Of a stretch of 35,740 nucleotides of DNA, positions 16,125 through 24,043 are shown one piece after another. Within the stretch, counting starts at the first letter, position 1. Every line of letters begins with the position of its first letter. The DNA comes from Acidobacteria bacterium RIFCSPLOWO2_12_FULL_67_14b. GTDB taxonomy: Bacteria > Acidobacteriota > Vicinamibacteria > Vicinamibacterales > UBA2999. Position numbers and translations under genes: made by a program. A model generated the notes under the pieces. It worked only from the letters and a program-made list of their open reading frames with translations, searched no databases and had not been told where the DNA came from. The stretch spans positions 1 to 35,740 of the forward strand of contig MELE01000131.1 of the NCBI GenBank assembly GCA_001768615.1, read 5' to 3'.

Positions 16125-16577
16125 ATGAAGGCCCGCCGCCAATCGGCCATTCTCGACGTCGTGGAGCACGAGGCCGTCCGCAGCCAGGAGCAGTTGCGGC
16201 AGCGGCTGGCCGCGCGCGGGTTCGTGGTGACCCAGGCCACGCTCTCGAGGGACATCAAGGAGCTGGGGCTCCTCAAGCGGTCTGCCGACGGTGCGTATCA
16301 GCCGTCGAGCGCCGAGGCGGCGCCGGCGGCGACCGCGCTCGGCACGCTCGCCAAGGCGCTGGCCGAGTACCTGGTGACGATCGAGCCCGTGCAGCAGCTG
16401 ATCGTCTTGCGCACGGGAGCCGGGCAGGCCCAGCTCCTGGGCCTGGCGATCGATCGCGCGCGGCTGCCTGAGGTCGTCGGCACGCTCGCCGGCGACGACA
16501 CGATCCTGATCATCGCGCGCGACGCGAAGAACGCGCTGGCCGTGGTCAAGAGGCTGCAGGCGTTTGCCGATGAATAA
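16125..16577 (+). CDS. argR: Arginine repressor ArgR
   Basis: Hexameric arginine-sensing transcription factor. The start ATG 16125 gives 150 residues, the family norm; the in-frame codons upstream lie over the operator. The N-terminal winged helix includes RQSAILDVVEHE, the recognition segment VTQATLSRDIKELGLLK, and a linker near residue 75. The C-terminal oligomerisation and arginine-binding domain ends with VVGTLAGDDTILIIAR, matching the GTIAGDDTI signature. It is the first gene of the rightward argRGH operon and faces argC. Two mirror-image ARG-box-like sites lie between them, so autoregulation plus control of both operons is likely. Its stop overlaps the argG start. Confidence 0.95.
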   Translation: MKARRQSAILDVVEHEAVRSQEQLRQRLAARGFVVTQATLSRDIKELGLLKRSADGAYQPSSAEAAPAATALGTLAKALAEYLVTIEPVQQLIVLRTGAGQAQLLGLAIDRARLPEVVGTLAGDDTILIIARDAKNALAVVKRLQAFADE

Positions 16578-17628
16578 GATCGTTCTCGCGTATTCCGGCG
16601 GCCTGCGCTCTTCGGTGGCCACTGCCTGGCTCACCGAGCGGCGTGACGCCTCGGTGATTGCCGTCACGCTGGATCTGGGCCAGGCCGCGGACCTGGCGCA
16701 GGCGCGCGATCGGGCCCTCGCCTCCGGCGCGCTGCGCGCCCACGTGCTCGACGTCCGCGACGAGTTCGTCCGCGACTTCGTGATTCCCACGCTCAAGGCG
16801 GATGCCCTGTCGGACGGGCGTTACCCGATGGCGACCGCGCTCGGCCGGCCGTTGATCGCGAAGAAGCTGGTCGAGATCGCGCGCATCGAGAACGCCGCCC
16901 TCGTGGCGCACGGCTGTTCGGGCCGCGATCGGGCGCGCATCAGCAACCCGCTGCAGACCCTCGACGAGGCGCTCACGGAGATCGCCGTCATCGATGAATG
17001 GGGCCTCACTCCCGATCAGATCGCCGGCTATGCCGATCGGTTGGGGATCTCCGCGGCCGGCCTGACGCAGGATCGCGTGGACGACAACCTGTGGGGCCGC
17101 ACCACGGGGCGTCGCGGCGACAACGCCGCCGACGAGGCGCCCGAGACCGTGTTCAAACTGACCCGGCCGCTCGCGCAGAGCCCGGCGCAGCCGGCCATCG
17201 TCGATCTGTCCTTCGACCGCGGTGTGCCGACCGGCATCAACGGCGTCGCGATGCCCCCGGTCGAATTGATCGAGAGCCTTTCGACGATCGCGGGCGAGCA
17301 CGGTTGCGGCCGCCTCGAACGCGTGAAGAACCACCCCGACGGCCAACGGTCGCGCGCGCTGTACGAGGCGCCGGCCGCCGCCGTTCTGCACCTGGCGCAT
17401 GGCGATCTGGAACGCGTGGTGTCCTCCGATACGCTCGAGCGGTTCTCTCGACTGGTCGCGAGCACCTACGCCGACGCGATCGATCGCGGCGAGTGGTTCG
17501 ATCGCCTCCGCACCGCCCTCGACGCCTCCGTGGACGTCGTCCAGGCGCGCGTCACCGGAACGGTGCGCGTGAGACTATTCAAGGGCGACTGCCGGGTCGT
17601 CTCGCGCACTCTGAACTCTGAACTCTGA
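16570..17628 (+). CDS. argG: Divergent argininosuccinate-synthase homologue
   Basis: By position this should join citrulline and aspartate using ATP, but it departs from the family. The start ATG 16570 overlaps argR. The product is 352 residues against about 400 normally, with the C-terminal helix missing. The fold is recognisable: FVRDFVIPTLKADALSDGRY, RPLIAKKLVEIA, PVELIESLSTIAGEHG and VTGTVRVRLFKGDCRVV. The ATP-pyrophosphatase loop reads SGGLRSS, so Arg13 replaces the usual Asp of SGGLDTS. The substrate motif usually G(K)GNDQVRFE reads GRDRARISNP (118-127), so Asn, Asp, Gln, Arg and Glu are all changed. GMKSRGVYETP has become GQRSRALYEAP. The last codons and stop lie in a CTGAACT heptamer array. 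It may be a neofunctionalised or failing enzyme. Confidence 0.75.
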   Translation: MNKIVLAYSGGLRSSVATAWLTERRDASVIAVTLDLGQAADLAQARDRALASGALRAHVLDVRDEFVRDFVIPTLKADALSDGRYPMATALGRPLIAKKLVEIARIENAALVAHGCSGRDRARISNPLQTLDEALTEIAVIDEWGLTPDQIAGYADRLGISAAGLTQDRVDDNLWGRTTGRRGDNAADEAPETVFKLTRPLAQSPAQPAIVDLSFDRGVPTGINGVAMPPVELIESLSTIAGEHGCGRLERVKNHPDGQRSRALYEAPAAAVLHLAHGDLERVVSSDTLERFSRLVASTYADAIDRGEWFDRLRTALDASVDVVQARVTGTVRVRLFKGDCRVVSRTLNSEL

Positions 17629-17638
17629 ACTCTGAACT
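17611..17638 (+). repeat. Heptamer array CTGAACT x4 between argG and argH
   Basis: Four perfect CTGAACT units. The argG stop TGA (17626-17628) lies inside the array, and argH begins 5 bp after it. Confidence 0.9.
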
Positions 17639-17643
17639 GACGA

Positions 17644-19032
17644 ATGACACAACACCTGTGGTCCGGCCGTTTTGATTCCGCCCCCGATCCCGCCGCGTTC
17701 GACTTCGGCGTGTCGTTTCCCTTCGACCGCCGGCTTTTCGAAGACGACGTGACCGGCAGCCTGGCGTGGGCTGATGCCCTGGCCCGCGCGGGCGTGCTCG
17801 ATGCGGCCGACGCCGGCGCCATCGCCGGCGGCTTGCGCGCGATTCTCGAACAGGGCCGGAGCGACCCGGCGTGGGTGAGCGGCGACGACGAGGACGTGCA
17901 TAGTTTCGTGGAGCGGCAACTGGTGGCGCGCATCGGCGACGCCGGGCGCCGGCTGCACACCGGCCGTTCGCGAAACGAGCAGGTCTCGGTCGACCTGCGG
18001 CTCTACTTGCGGCGCCGCATCCCGCTCCTGCAGCAGAAGCTGCGCGCGGCGGTCGCGGCGTTTGCGGATCAGGCCGAACGGGCCGGCGACGCGCTGATGC
18101 CGTCGTATACCCACATGCGGCGGGCGATGCCCGTGCTCGTGTCGCACTTCCTCCTGAGCCATGCGGCGGCGCTGCGCCGCGATCATGCGCGGCTCGAACA
18201 CGCGCGCGAAGAAGCCGACGCGCTGCCGCTCGGATCCGGCGCCATCGCCGGCACCGGATACCCGGTCGACACGGCGGCGCTGGCGACGGCCCTGGGCTTT
18301 TCGCGGGTGGTGCTCAACAGCATGGATGCGTCCTCGGACCGTGACTTCGCCGTGAGCTTCCTGCACGCCGTGTCGCTGTGCATGGTGCACCTGTCGCGGA
18401 TCGCGGAGGATTTCATCCTGATGACGGGGGAGGAGTTCTCGTTCTTCGAGCTGGCCGACTCGTCGGCCACCGGCAGCAGCATGATGCCGCAGAAGAAGAA
18501 CCCGGATCCGCTCGAGCTCGTCAGGGGCAAGGCCGGGCGCGCCATCGGCCACCTCACCGGTTTCCTGGTGACCATGAAGGGGCTGCCCACCGGTTACAAC
18601 AAAGATCTGCAGGAAGACAAGGAGCCGCTGTTCGATGCGGAAGACACGCTCGCCGTCTCGCTCGATGCGACGGCCGCGGTCGTCGGCAAGCTCACGCTGC
18701 ACCCCGAGCGCACGGGGGGCGCGGCGTCGGGCCTGCTGCTGGCGACCGACGTCGCCGATTACCTCGTGGCGCGCGGCCTGCCGTTTCGACAGGCGCATGA
18801 AGTGGTCGGCGCGCTGGTCCGGCGGCTTCTGGCCGAAGGCCGGGACTTCGAGGCCCTCTCGGTGGCGGAATGGCGCGAGTCGAGCGACCTGTTCGGCGAT
18901 GACGTGAAGGCGAAGGTCACGGCCGCGGCGTCGGTCCGCGCCCGGACCACCCCCCAATCCACCCATCCGGATGCGGTCGGGGCGGCCCTGGCCGAGACAC
19001 GGACGTGGCTTGCCCAGGGGTCGGCCGTTTGA
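17644..19032 (+). CDS. argH: Argininosuccinate lyase
   Basis: Splits argininosuccinate into arginine and fumarate; last step of the pathway. The 462 residues belong to the fumarase/aspartase superfamily. Landmarks are WSGRFDSAPDP at the N-terminus, DDEDVHSFVE, LHTGRSRNEQVSVDLRLYLR, the catalytic-His region PSYTHMRRAMPV, and the signature GSSMMPQKKNPDPLE with Ser278/Ser279 in the flexible loop. The two Gln of the common YTHLQRAQP motif are Arg and Met here, a modest departure. The rest is conventional and the length is normal. It is the third gene of argRGH, separated from argG only by the heptamer array. The presence of an ordinary argH argues that argininosuccinate is still made, by this or another argG. 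Confidence 0.93.
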   Translation: MTQHLWSGRFDSAPDPAAFDFGVSFPFDRRLFEDDVTGSLAWADALARAGVLDAADAGAIAGGLRAILEQGRSDPAWVSGDDEDVHSFVERQLVARIGDAGRRLHTGRSRNEQVSVDLRLYLRRRIPLLQQKLRAAVAAFADQAERAGDALMPSYTHMRRAMPVLVSHFLLSHAAALRRDHARLEHAREEADALPLGSGAIAGTGYPVDTAALATALGFSRVVLNSMDASSDRDFAVSFLHAVSLCMVHLSRIAEDFILMTGEEFSFFELADSSATGSSMMPQKKNPDPLELVRGKAGRAIGHLTGFLVTMKGLPTGYNKDLQEDKEPLFDAEDTLAVSLDATAAVVGKLTLHPERTGGAASGLLLATDVADYLVARGLPFRQAHEVVGALVRRLLAEGRDFEALSVAEWRESSDLFGDDVKAKVTAAASVRARTTPQSTHPDAVGAALAETRTWLAQGSAV

Positions 19033-19163
19033 TATATTCCATTTGCCCTGCGCTTTCCGGTCTATCGACCGATCAGGCGCTTCCCGCCTCTACATGATGT
19101 CCGGGCCGTTTGGAGCAATGTTGGCCCTTGGACTACGGTTCGAACGTGAGTTGCAGACTGGTA

Positions 19164-19193
19164 CCGACTAAGCCCTGGCGGGCAGCTGGTCGG
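19164..19193 (+). other. Nested hairpin upstream of the Cys-motif protein gene
   Basis: CCGAC (19164-19168) pairs with GTCGG (19189-19193), and inside it GCCC (19172-19175) pairs with GGGC (19180-19183). It ends 16 bp before ATG 19210, just upstream of the purine-rich GGGGG ribosome-site region. No T-run follows, so it is not a clear terminator for argH. The rest of the gap 19033-19209 shows no gene. Confidence 0.35.
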
Positions 19194-19209
19194 CTTTCGG
19201 GGGATTTGC

Positions 19210-19923
19210 ATGCAAGACCGCCGGTTCCGGCCCGGTGACGTGCTGGACGATTACTGTCCACGCGAACGCCGCATTACCGATCACGCCATCGTGGCGATGA
19301 TAGACGACGAAATCAGACGCACGCGTTGCGGAGTTTGCGACGCCGAGCACGAATACAAAGAGGCGAAGGTGCCGGCCCCGCGTCGCAAGACGCAGCCGCC
19401 GGCACTGTTCACTCAAGTGCTCGACGGCTTGCAAGGTCCGAACGCCCGGCCGCAGGCGCCTGCCGCGGCCCCGACCCCCGTCGACCCCGACCGACCGCTG
19501 GCCGCCGCGCCCGCGGAACCACCGATACCCGGCGATGCGCATCCGCCGGCCTTCGTGTCCGAAATTCCCCTGACCGAAACCGAACCGCCCCCCGATGACG
19601 ATCGCGACGAGGGTCCGATCAGGCGGTCGTTGATCCGCGCGCAGTTCCCGAAGATCGAAGGCGCCATGCCGGCGCCGCGCGCGTTGCCGGAATTCACCAT
19701 TCAAACGCTCAACAACCGCCGGAACAACGGCGGCCAGCGGCACGCTGGCGGGCAGGGCAAGTTCCGCCGCCGCCGTCCCGGCGGCGGCCAGGACAACAAC
19801 GTGGGTCCCATGCGCTTCCGCGATCCGCACGCGCAGGCCCAGGGTGACGGACGGTCGGGTCAGGGTCAGGGCCAGGGGCAGGGTGGCGGACGCCGGCGCC
19901 GCGGCGGCAAGAAAAACCGCTGA
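19210..19923 (+). CDS. Cys-motif protein with Arg/Gly-rich tail, unknown function
   Basis: A 237-residue protein I cannot assign to a named family. The N-terminal 55 residues look folded, and their cysteines (DDYCPRERR near 16, TRCGVCDAEHEY near 40) could bind zinc. Residues 55-150 are Pro/Ala-rich and acidic, probably disordered. A short conserved-looking stretch follows (RRSLIRAQFPKIEGAMPAPRALPEFTI-like). The last 70 residues are rich in Arg, Gly, Gln and Asn (FRRRRPGGGQ, GQGQGQGQGGGRRRRGGKK), as in RNA-binding tails. A nucleic-acid-binding role is therefore an inference from composition. Its stop overlaps the fabI start by one base (TGATG), so the two are co-translated. Confidence 0.7.
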   Translation: MQDRRFRPGDVLDDYCPRERRITDHAIVAMIDDEIRRTRCGVCDAEHEYKEAKVPAPRRKTQPPALFTQVLDGLQGPNARPQAPAAAPTPVDPDRPLAAAPAEPPIPGDAHPPAFVSEIPLTETEPPPDDDRDEGPIRRSLIRAQFPKIEGAMPAPRALPEFTIQTLNNRRNNGGQRHAGGQGKFRRRRPGGGQDNNVGPMRFRDPHAQAQGDGRSGQGQGQGQGGGRRRRGGKKNR

Positions 19924-20696
19924 TGGCCGACTTCGCGGGCAAGATCGGGCTCATCGTCGGCGTCGCGAACCACCGCTCGCTGGCCTGGGCCATCGCGCAA
20001 GCCACGTCCCGGGCGGGCGCGACGCTCGTCCTCACATACCAGGGCCGGTTCGAAGAGCATGTCGGCGAGCTCGCCGATACGCTCTCGCCGCGTCCGCTCG
20101 TGTTGCCGCTCGATGTCCAGAACGACCAGGAGATGGCGGCCGTGTTCGCGAAGATCAAGGAACAGCACGGCGGGCTCGACTTCGTCGTCCACGGCGCGGC
20201 CTTTGCCGCTCGTGAAGAGATCACCGGCCGCTTCATGAACACGACGCGCGAGGGCTTCAAGCAGGCGCTCGACATCAGCGCGTATTCGATGATCGCGCTG
20301 GCGCGCGGCGCGCAGCCGTTGATGGCCGTACGGGGCGGCGGCAGCGTGCTGACGCTGACCTTCCTGGGCAGCGACCGCGTGTTCCCGAACTACAACGTGA
20401 TGGGCGTGGCGAAGGCCGCGCTCGAATCTTCCGTGCGCTACCTGGCGGCCGACCTCGGTCCCGAGAACATCCGGGTCAACGCGATTTCGGCCGGGCCGGT
20501 GAAGACGCTGGCGGCGGCGGGCATTGGCGGCTTCTCCGCGATCCTCGCGGTCGTCCGCGACAAGGCGCCGCTGCGCCGCGCGATCGACACCTCCGAGGTC
20601 GGCGACGCCGCGGCGTTTCTCCTGAGCGACGCCGGCCGCGGCGTGACCGGCGAAGTCCTGATGGTCGACGCCGGCTATCACGTGCTGGGAATGTAG
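19923..20696 (+). CDS. fabI: Enoyl-[acyl-carrier-protein] reductase
   Basis: NADH-dependent reduction of enoyl-ACP, the last step of each fatty-acid elongation round. The 257-residue short-chain dehydrogenase fold shows the FabI form of the nucleotide motif (LIVGVANHRSLAWAIA), DISAYSMIALARGA, and the catalytic pair Tyr157 and Lys164 in NYNVMGVAKAALE (Tyr-x6-Lys). GPVKTLAAAGIGGF matches the substrate-binding loop of FabI. Length and motifs are ordinary, and the gene looks intact. It follows the Cys-motif gene without a gap. A TTCAGCC-type heptamer array lies directly after its stop codon, separating it from the flavoprotein gene. Confidence 0.93.
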   Translation: MADFAGKIGLIVGVANHRSLAWAIAQATSRAGATLVLTYQGRFEEHVGELADTLSPRPLVLPLDVQNDQEMAAVFAKIKEQHGGLDFVVHGAAFAAREEITGRFMNTTREGFKQALDISAYSMIALARGAQPLMAVRGGGSVLTLTFLGSDRVFPNYNVMGVAKAALESSVRYLAADLGPENIRVNAISAGPVKTLAAAGIGGFSAILAVVRDKAPLRRAIDTSEVGDAAAFLLSDAGRGVTGEVLMVDAGYHVLGM

Positions 20697-20700
20697 GCAG

Positions 20701-20763
20701 CCTTCGGCCTTCAGCCTTCAGCCTTCAGGTTTCGGCTTTCAGCTTTCGGCTATCAGCCTTTAA
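20701..20763 (+). repeat. Heptamer array CCTTCAG x9
   Basis: Nine 7-bp units, drifting from CCTTCGG/CCTTCAG to CTTTCAG/CTTTCGG and CTATCAG. The array starts 5 bp after the fabI stop and ends 12 bp before the GTG of the next gene. Its unit is the reverse complement of the array at 21471, so the intervening gene is bracketed by inverted arrays. Confidence 0.9.
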
Positions 20764-20775
20764 GATCGAGGGCCT

Positions 20776-21474
20776 GTGCTCACGATCACGGTTCCCGTGC
20801 GGCAGGTGGTTCACGCCACACCGCGCACGAGGATTCTCAACCTCGATCTCGAGGCAACCGCGTTTCACTTCAGGGCTGGACAGGCCCTGATGATCGGCCT
20901 CCAGGGTTCCCCGCTTCGAAAGCCGTATTCGATCGCGTCAGCGCCGTGGGAGGTCGCCAAGACCGGTGTCATGCAGGTCCTCGTCCAGATCGATGACAGC
21001 GGCGCGCTGGATCCCCATCTCGAGCTCGCGGCTCCGGGAACGGTGCTCGACGTCGAGGGTCCGTTCGGCACGTTCGAGTTGCCCATGGACAGCCGTCCGC
21101 TCCTGTTTATCGCCGGCGGAACCGGGATCGCGCCGCTGCGGTCGATGTTGATGGAGCGGCTGTTGAGATCGGGCGCGCCTCGAGTCGGGCTCGTCTACAG
21201 CGTGCGGGTACCGGAGGAGTTGGCGTTCCGCGCCGAGCTCGACGCGTTGCAGACGGCCGGGCGAATCGCCGCGTATTTCACGGTCACGCGCGACAACACC
21301 GCGACCTGGACCGGTCGCCGCGGCCGCATCGACCGGGCCTTGCTGCAAGACGCCTTGCCCTCCACAGACGCGTACTGTTTCGTGTGCGGCCCACCGCAAC
21401 TCGTCGCGGACACCAGCGGCCTGCTGCGCACGCTGGGCGTCGACGAATCACGAATTCAAATCGAAAAATACTGA
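20776..21474 (+). CDS. Ferredoxin-NAD(P) reductase-like flavoprotein
   Basis: A 232-residue FAD/NAD(P)-binding oxidoreductase of the ferredoxin-reductase family. The FAD domain (about 1-100) has RKPYSIASAP, the RxYS flavin motif. The pyridine-nucleotide domain (about 105-232) has LLFIAGGTGIAPLRSML and the C-terminal CFVCGPPQLV motif. It ends with a Tyr (IEKY) like some plant-type reductases. It lacks the C-terminal 2Fe-2S cysteines of PyrK, so it is not called as that subunit. The electron partner is unknown. The start is GTG 20776 with GAGGG close upstream. Its stop TGA (21472-21474) lies inside the first unit of a heptamer array, and another array precedes it. Confidence 0.85.
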   Translation: MLTITVPVRQVVHATPRTRILNLDLEATAFHFRAGQALMIGLQGSPLRKPYSIASAPWEVAKTGVMQVLVQIDDSGALDPHLELAAPGTVLDVEGPFGTFELPMDSRPLLFIAGGTGIAPLRSMLMERLLRSGAPRVGLVYSVRVPEELAFRAELDALQTAGRIAAYFTVTRDNTATWTGRRGRIDRALLQDALPSTDAYCFVCGPPQLVADTSGLLRTLGVDESRIQIEKY

Positions 21475-21505
21475 AGGCCGAAGGCTGAAGGCTGAAGGCT
21501 GAAAG
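21471..21505 (+). repeat. Heptamer array CTGAAGG x5
   Basis: Units are CTGAAGG, CCGAAGG, CTGAAGG, CTGAAGG and CTGAAAG. The unit is the reverse complement of the 20701 array (CCTTCAG). It fills the space between the convergent flavoprotein and c-di-GMP genes and contains the flavoprotein stop codon. Confidence 0.9.
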
Positions 21506-21508
21506 CTG

Positions 21509-24043
21509 CTACAGCACCCCGAAGCCGGCTCTCTGGATGTCGATCTCGGTGATTTCCTGCGCGGGCGCGATCGGCACGGACACGGCCGGCAGGCCGTCGG
21601 TGCCGGTCGCGGCCGGTTGCACCTGCACGCGCTGCTTGCGCTTGCTCTTGTCCCGATACATGCGGCTGTCGGCGGTGGCGAGCAGCGCCTCGTAGGTATC
21701 GCCGTCCTGCGGGTAAATCGCCGCGCCCACGCTGATGGCGAGCGGCAGGCGGCGGCCGGGCCGCGCCTCGAAGAGCACGTCGTCGACGGTCCGCTGCAGC
21801 TCGAGCCGCTTGTGCTCCGCCTCCTCGGCGCCGCAACCCGAGAGCACGACGATGAATTCGTCGCCGGCGTAGCGGACGCAGATGTCGTAGGGCCGGATCG
21901 CGGATCGCAGGACGGTGGCGACCTCGCGCAGGGCGCGGTCGCCGACGTGGTGGCCGTGGTTGTCGTTGATTTCCTTGAAGCTGTCGAGATCCATGACCAG
22001 CAGCGCGACTTCGGCCTTGAGGCGCTCGGCGCGCGCGAGCTCGCGCGTGAGGTGCATGAACATGAAGCGCGTGTTGGGCAGCCCCGTCAGCGGGTCGGTC
22101 AGCGAATCTTCCTGTGTCTGCTCGAACACGATCGAGTTGTGGATGACGGCCGAGGCCTGCTCGCTGACGCGGTCGAGCAGGCGGCGGTGATCGTCGGTGT
22201 AGAAGTCGGGCTGCATCGAGTAGACGGCCAGCGTGCCGATGAAGCGATCGCTGAACACCAGCGGCGCCACCAGCGCCGACTTGAGCGACGTCGCCTTCGC
22301 GGTGAGACCGGCGGCTTCGAATTCCGCGCTCGGCCGCGCGTTGACGAGCGGCCGGCGATTGCGCGCCACCCATCCGGTGAGGCCCTGGCCGCCGCGCACC
22401 GTCATGGTGCCGATGAGATCGGACTCGGCGCCCGTCGCGAAGCGGCAGGTGAGGGTCTCGACGTCTTCGTCGTAGAGGAACAGCGCGCACGACGAGAACG
22501 GCACGAGGTTCGAAAGCTTCGACGAGATCAGCGCCATCGTGTCGGCGACGCCGAGGCTCGTGCCCATGGTCTGGGCGATTTCGTAGAGCGCGTAGATTTC
22601 GCGGTGCGCGAGCGCGATGTCTTCGAACACCGTGCTGGCCTTGGCGGTGGTGCGGCTGCTTTCGGGCTGGAAGCCTACCGCGGGGCGGCCCAGGTCGGAG
22701 GTCGACTCGAGCGACAGCCGGCGCGGCGTCGCCGTCTCGACCGCGCCGGCGGCATCGGCCATCTCGGGCACCATCTTCACGAACATCTGCACCACGGTCG
22801 GGTCGAGCGCGCGGCTGGCTTCCTGCTGCAGCAGCGCGACCGCCGCGTCGTGGGTCATCGCCTTGTGATACGGGCGGTCGGAGGTGAGGGCGTCGAAGTA
22901 ATCGACCACCGAGAGAATGCGCGCGCCGAGCGGAATCTCCTCGCCCTTCAGCCCCTGCGGATAGCCCTTGCCGTCCCAGCGCTCGTGATGACTCAGGATC
23001 AGCGGCGCCACCGGATACGGGAACGGCACCGCGCTGATGATCTCGGCGCCGACCTGCGGGTGGACCCGGATCTTCTGGAACTCTTCCTGCGTCAGCGGCC
23101 CCGGCTTCGACAGGATGTGTTCCGGCACGGCGAGCTTGCCGATGTCGTGGAGCAGCGCGGCGGTCTTCACGCCCTGGATCTCCGTGTCGGACATGCCGAG
23201 CCCGCGCGCGATGCCGGTCGCATAGATCTGCACGCGGCGGATGTGCGACTGGGCGGTCTGATCCTTGGCGTCGATGGCGAGCGCCAGCGCCTCGATCGTC
23301 GCCAGGTGCAGGTCGGCCATCTCTTCGACATGGCGGCGCTCGTCGTCGATGCGGCCGAGATACACCTTGTAGGTGCGATACGTGAGGTAGAGCATCGGGG
23401 CGACCAGCAGCGCCAGCCACACGCCAGAGGTCTTGACCGCCCAGGTGGCGATGGCCGCGGCGCCGGCGCCGACGAAGTAACTCGGCGCACTCCAGAGGAA
23501 GTTCTGGTTCCAGACGGCGAAGAACGTCTGCTTGGTGGCCAGTGCCACCGCGATCGCGATCAGGCAGGTGTTGAAGATGAAATACATCGTCGCCGCCGCG
23601 ACCAGCGGCTTGGCCAGTCCCTGGACGTCGGTCGCCAGCGTGCCGGGCACCCCGCCGACGATCTCGTAGGCGAAGCCCGCGACCTGCACGGTAATCGCCA
23701 GGCACGCCATGCTGAAGAGCGTCCGGTAAGCCGGGTTCTTCGTCTTCATGCGGAACGTGCACTGGCTCCACGCGCTCGTGACCGCCACCAGCATGGTTTC
23801 GTTGGGCCCGAGCAGCATCAGGGCGGCGAAATCCACCGCATACGACACCGACATCGTCGACCCGCTCTTGGCGAGCGGCAGGCTTACTTTGAAGGCGGAG
23901 GTGACGGCCGAGATGGCCAGCAGGACGACGAAGAGGAGCGGCTGGTTGAATTCCGAGCGCGGCCCCAGCGACACCACTAGCAAGGCGCCGATCGCGATCG
24001 AGGCGCCGATATAAAGCCGGGCAGGAAGCGGCAGGGCGCGCAT
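21509..24043 (-). CDS. Membrane HD-GYP - GAF - GGDEF cyclic-di-GMP protein
   Basis: An 844-residue signalling protein combining synthesis and breakdown modules for cyclic di-GMP. The first 225 residues are a multi-helix membrane region. The HD-GYP phosphodiesterase domain (about 240-430) has LLHDIGKLAVPEHIL and LSHHERWDGKGYPQGL, with all hallmark residues. A GAF domain (about 490-640) follows. The GGDEF cyclase domain is about 655-815 and has the active variant RYAGDEFIVVL. An RPYD sequence placed five residues before AGDEF fits the product-inhibition I-site. Both catalytic modules look intact, so the net effect may depend on the membrane or GAF signal. The upstream 327 bp contains a promoter with an embedded palindrome. 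The neighbouring sigma-54 regulator gene reads in the same direction. Confidence 0.92.
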   Translation of the reverse strand: MRALPLPARLYIGASIAIGALLVVSLGPRSEFNQPLLFVVLLAISAVTSAFKVSLPLAKSGSTMSVSYAVDFAALMLLGPNETMLVAVTSAWSQCTFRMKTKNPAYRTLFSMACLAITVQVAGFAYEIVGGVPGTLATDVQGLAKPLVAAATMYFIFNTCLIAIAVALATKQTFFAVWNQNFLWSAPSYFVGAGAAAIATWAVKTSGVWLALLVAPMLYLTYRTYKVYLGRIDDERRHVEEMADLHLATIEALALAIDAKDQTAQSHIRRVQIYATGIARGLGMSDTEIQGVKTAALLHDIGKLAVPEHILSKPGPLTQEEFQKIRVHPQVGAEIISAVPFPYPVAPLILSHHERWDGKGYPQGLKGEEIPLGARILSVVDYFDALTSDRPYHKAMTHDAAVALLQQEASRALDPTVVQMFVKMVPEMADAAGAVETATPRRLSLESTSDLGRPAVGFQPESSRTTAKASTVFEDIALAHREIYALYEIAQTMGTSLGVADTMALISSKLSNLVPFSSCALFLYDEDVETLTCRFATGAESDLIGTMTVRGGQGLTGWVARNRRPLVNARPSAEFEAAGLTAKATSLKSALVAPLVFSDRFIGTLAVYSMQPDFYTDDHRRLLDRVSEQASAVIHNSIVFEQTQEDSLTDPLTGLPNTRFMFMHLTRELARAERLKAEVALLVMDLDSFKEINDNHGHHVGDRALREVATVLRSAIRPYDICVRYAGDEFIVVLSGCGAEEAEHKRLELQRTVDDVLFEARPGRRLPLAISVGAAIYPQDGDTYEALLATADSRMYRDKSKRKQRVQVQPAATGTDGLPAVSVPIAPAQEITEIDIQRAGFGVL

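Noticed and set aside
19033-19209. Possible tRNA suggested by GGTTCGAAC at 19137
   Set aside because: No matching acceptor, D or anticodon stems can be drawn around it; the T-loop-like sequence is isolated.
20776-21474. PyrK (dihydroorotate dehydrogenase electron-transfer subunit)
   Set aside because: The C-terminal 2Fe-2S cysteine motif of PyrK is absent and no pyrD is adjacent.
21617-23980. A 787-codon plus-strand ORF under the c-di-GMP gene
   Set aside because: It reads as His/Arg/Val-rich shadow sequence. The opposite strand has HD-GYP, GAF and AGDEF motifs in order.
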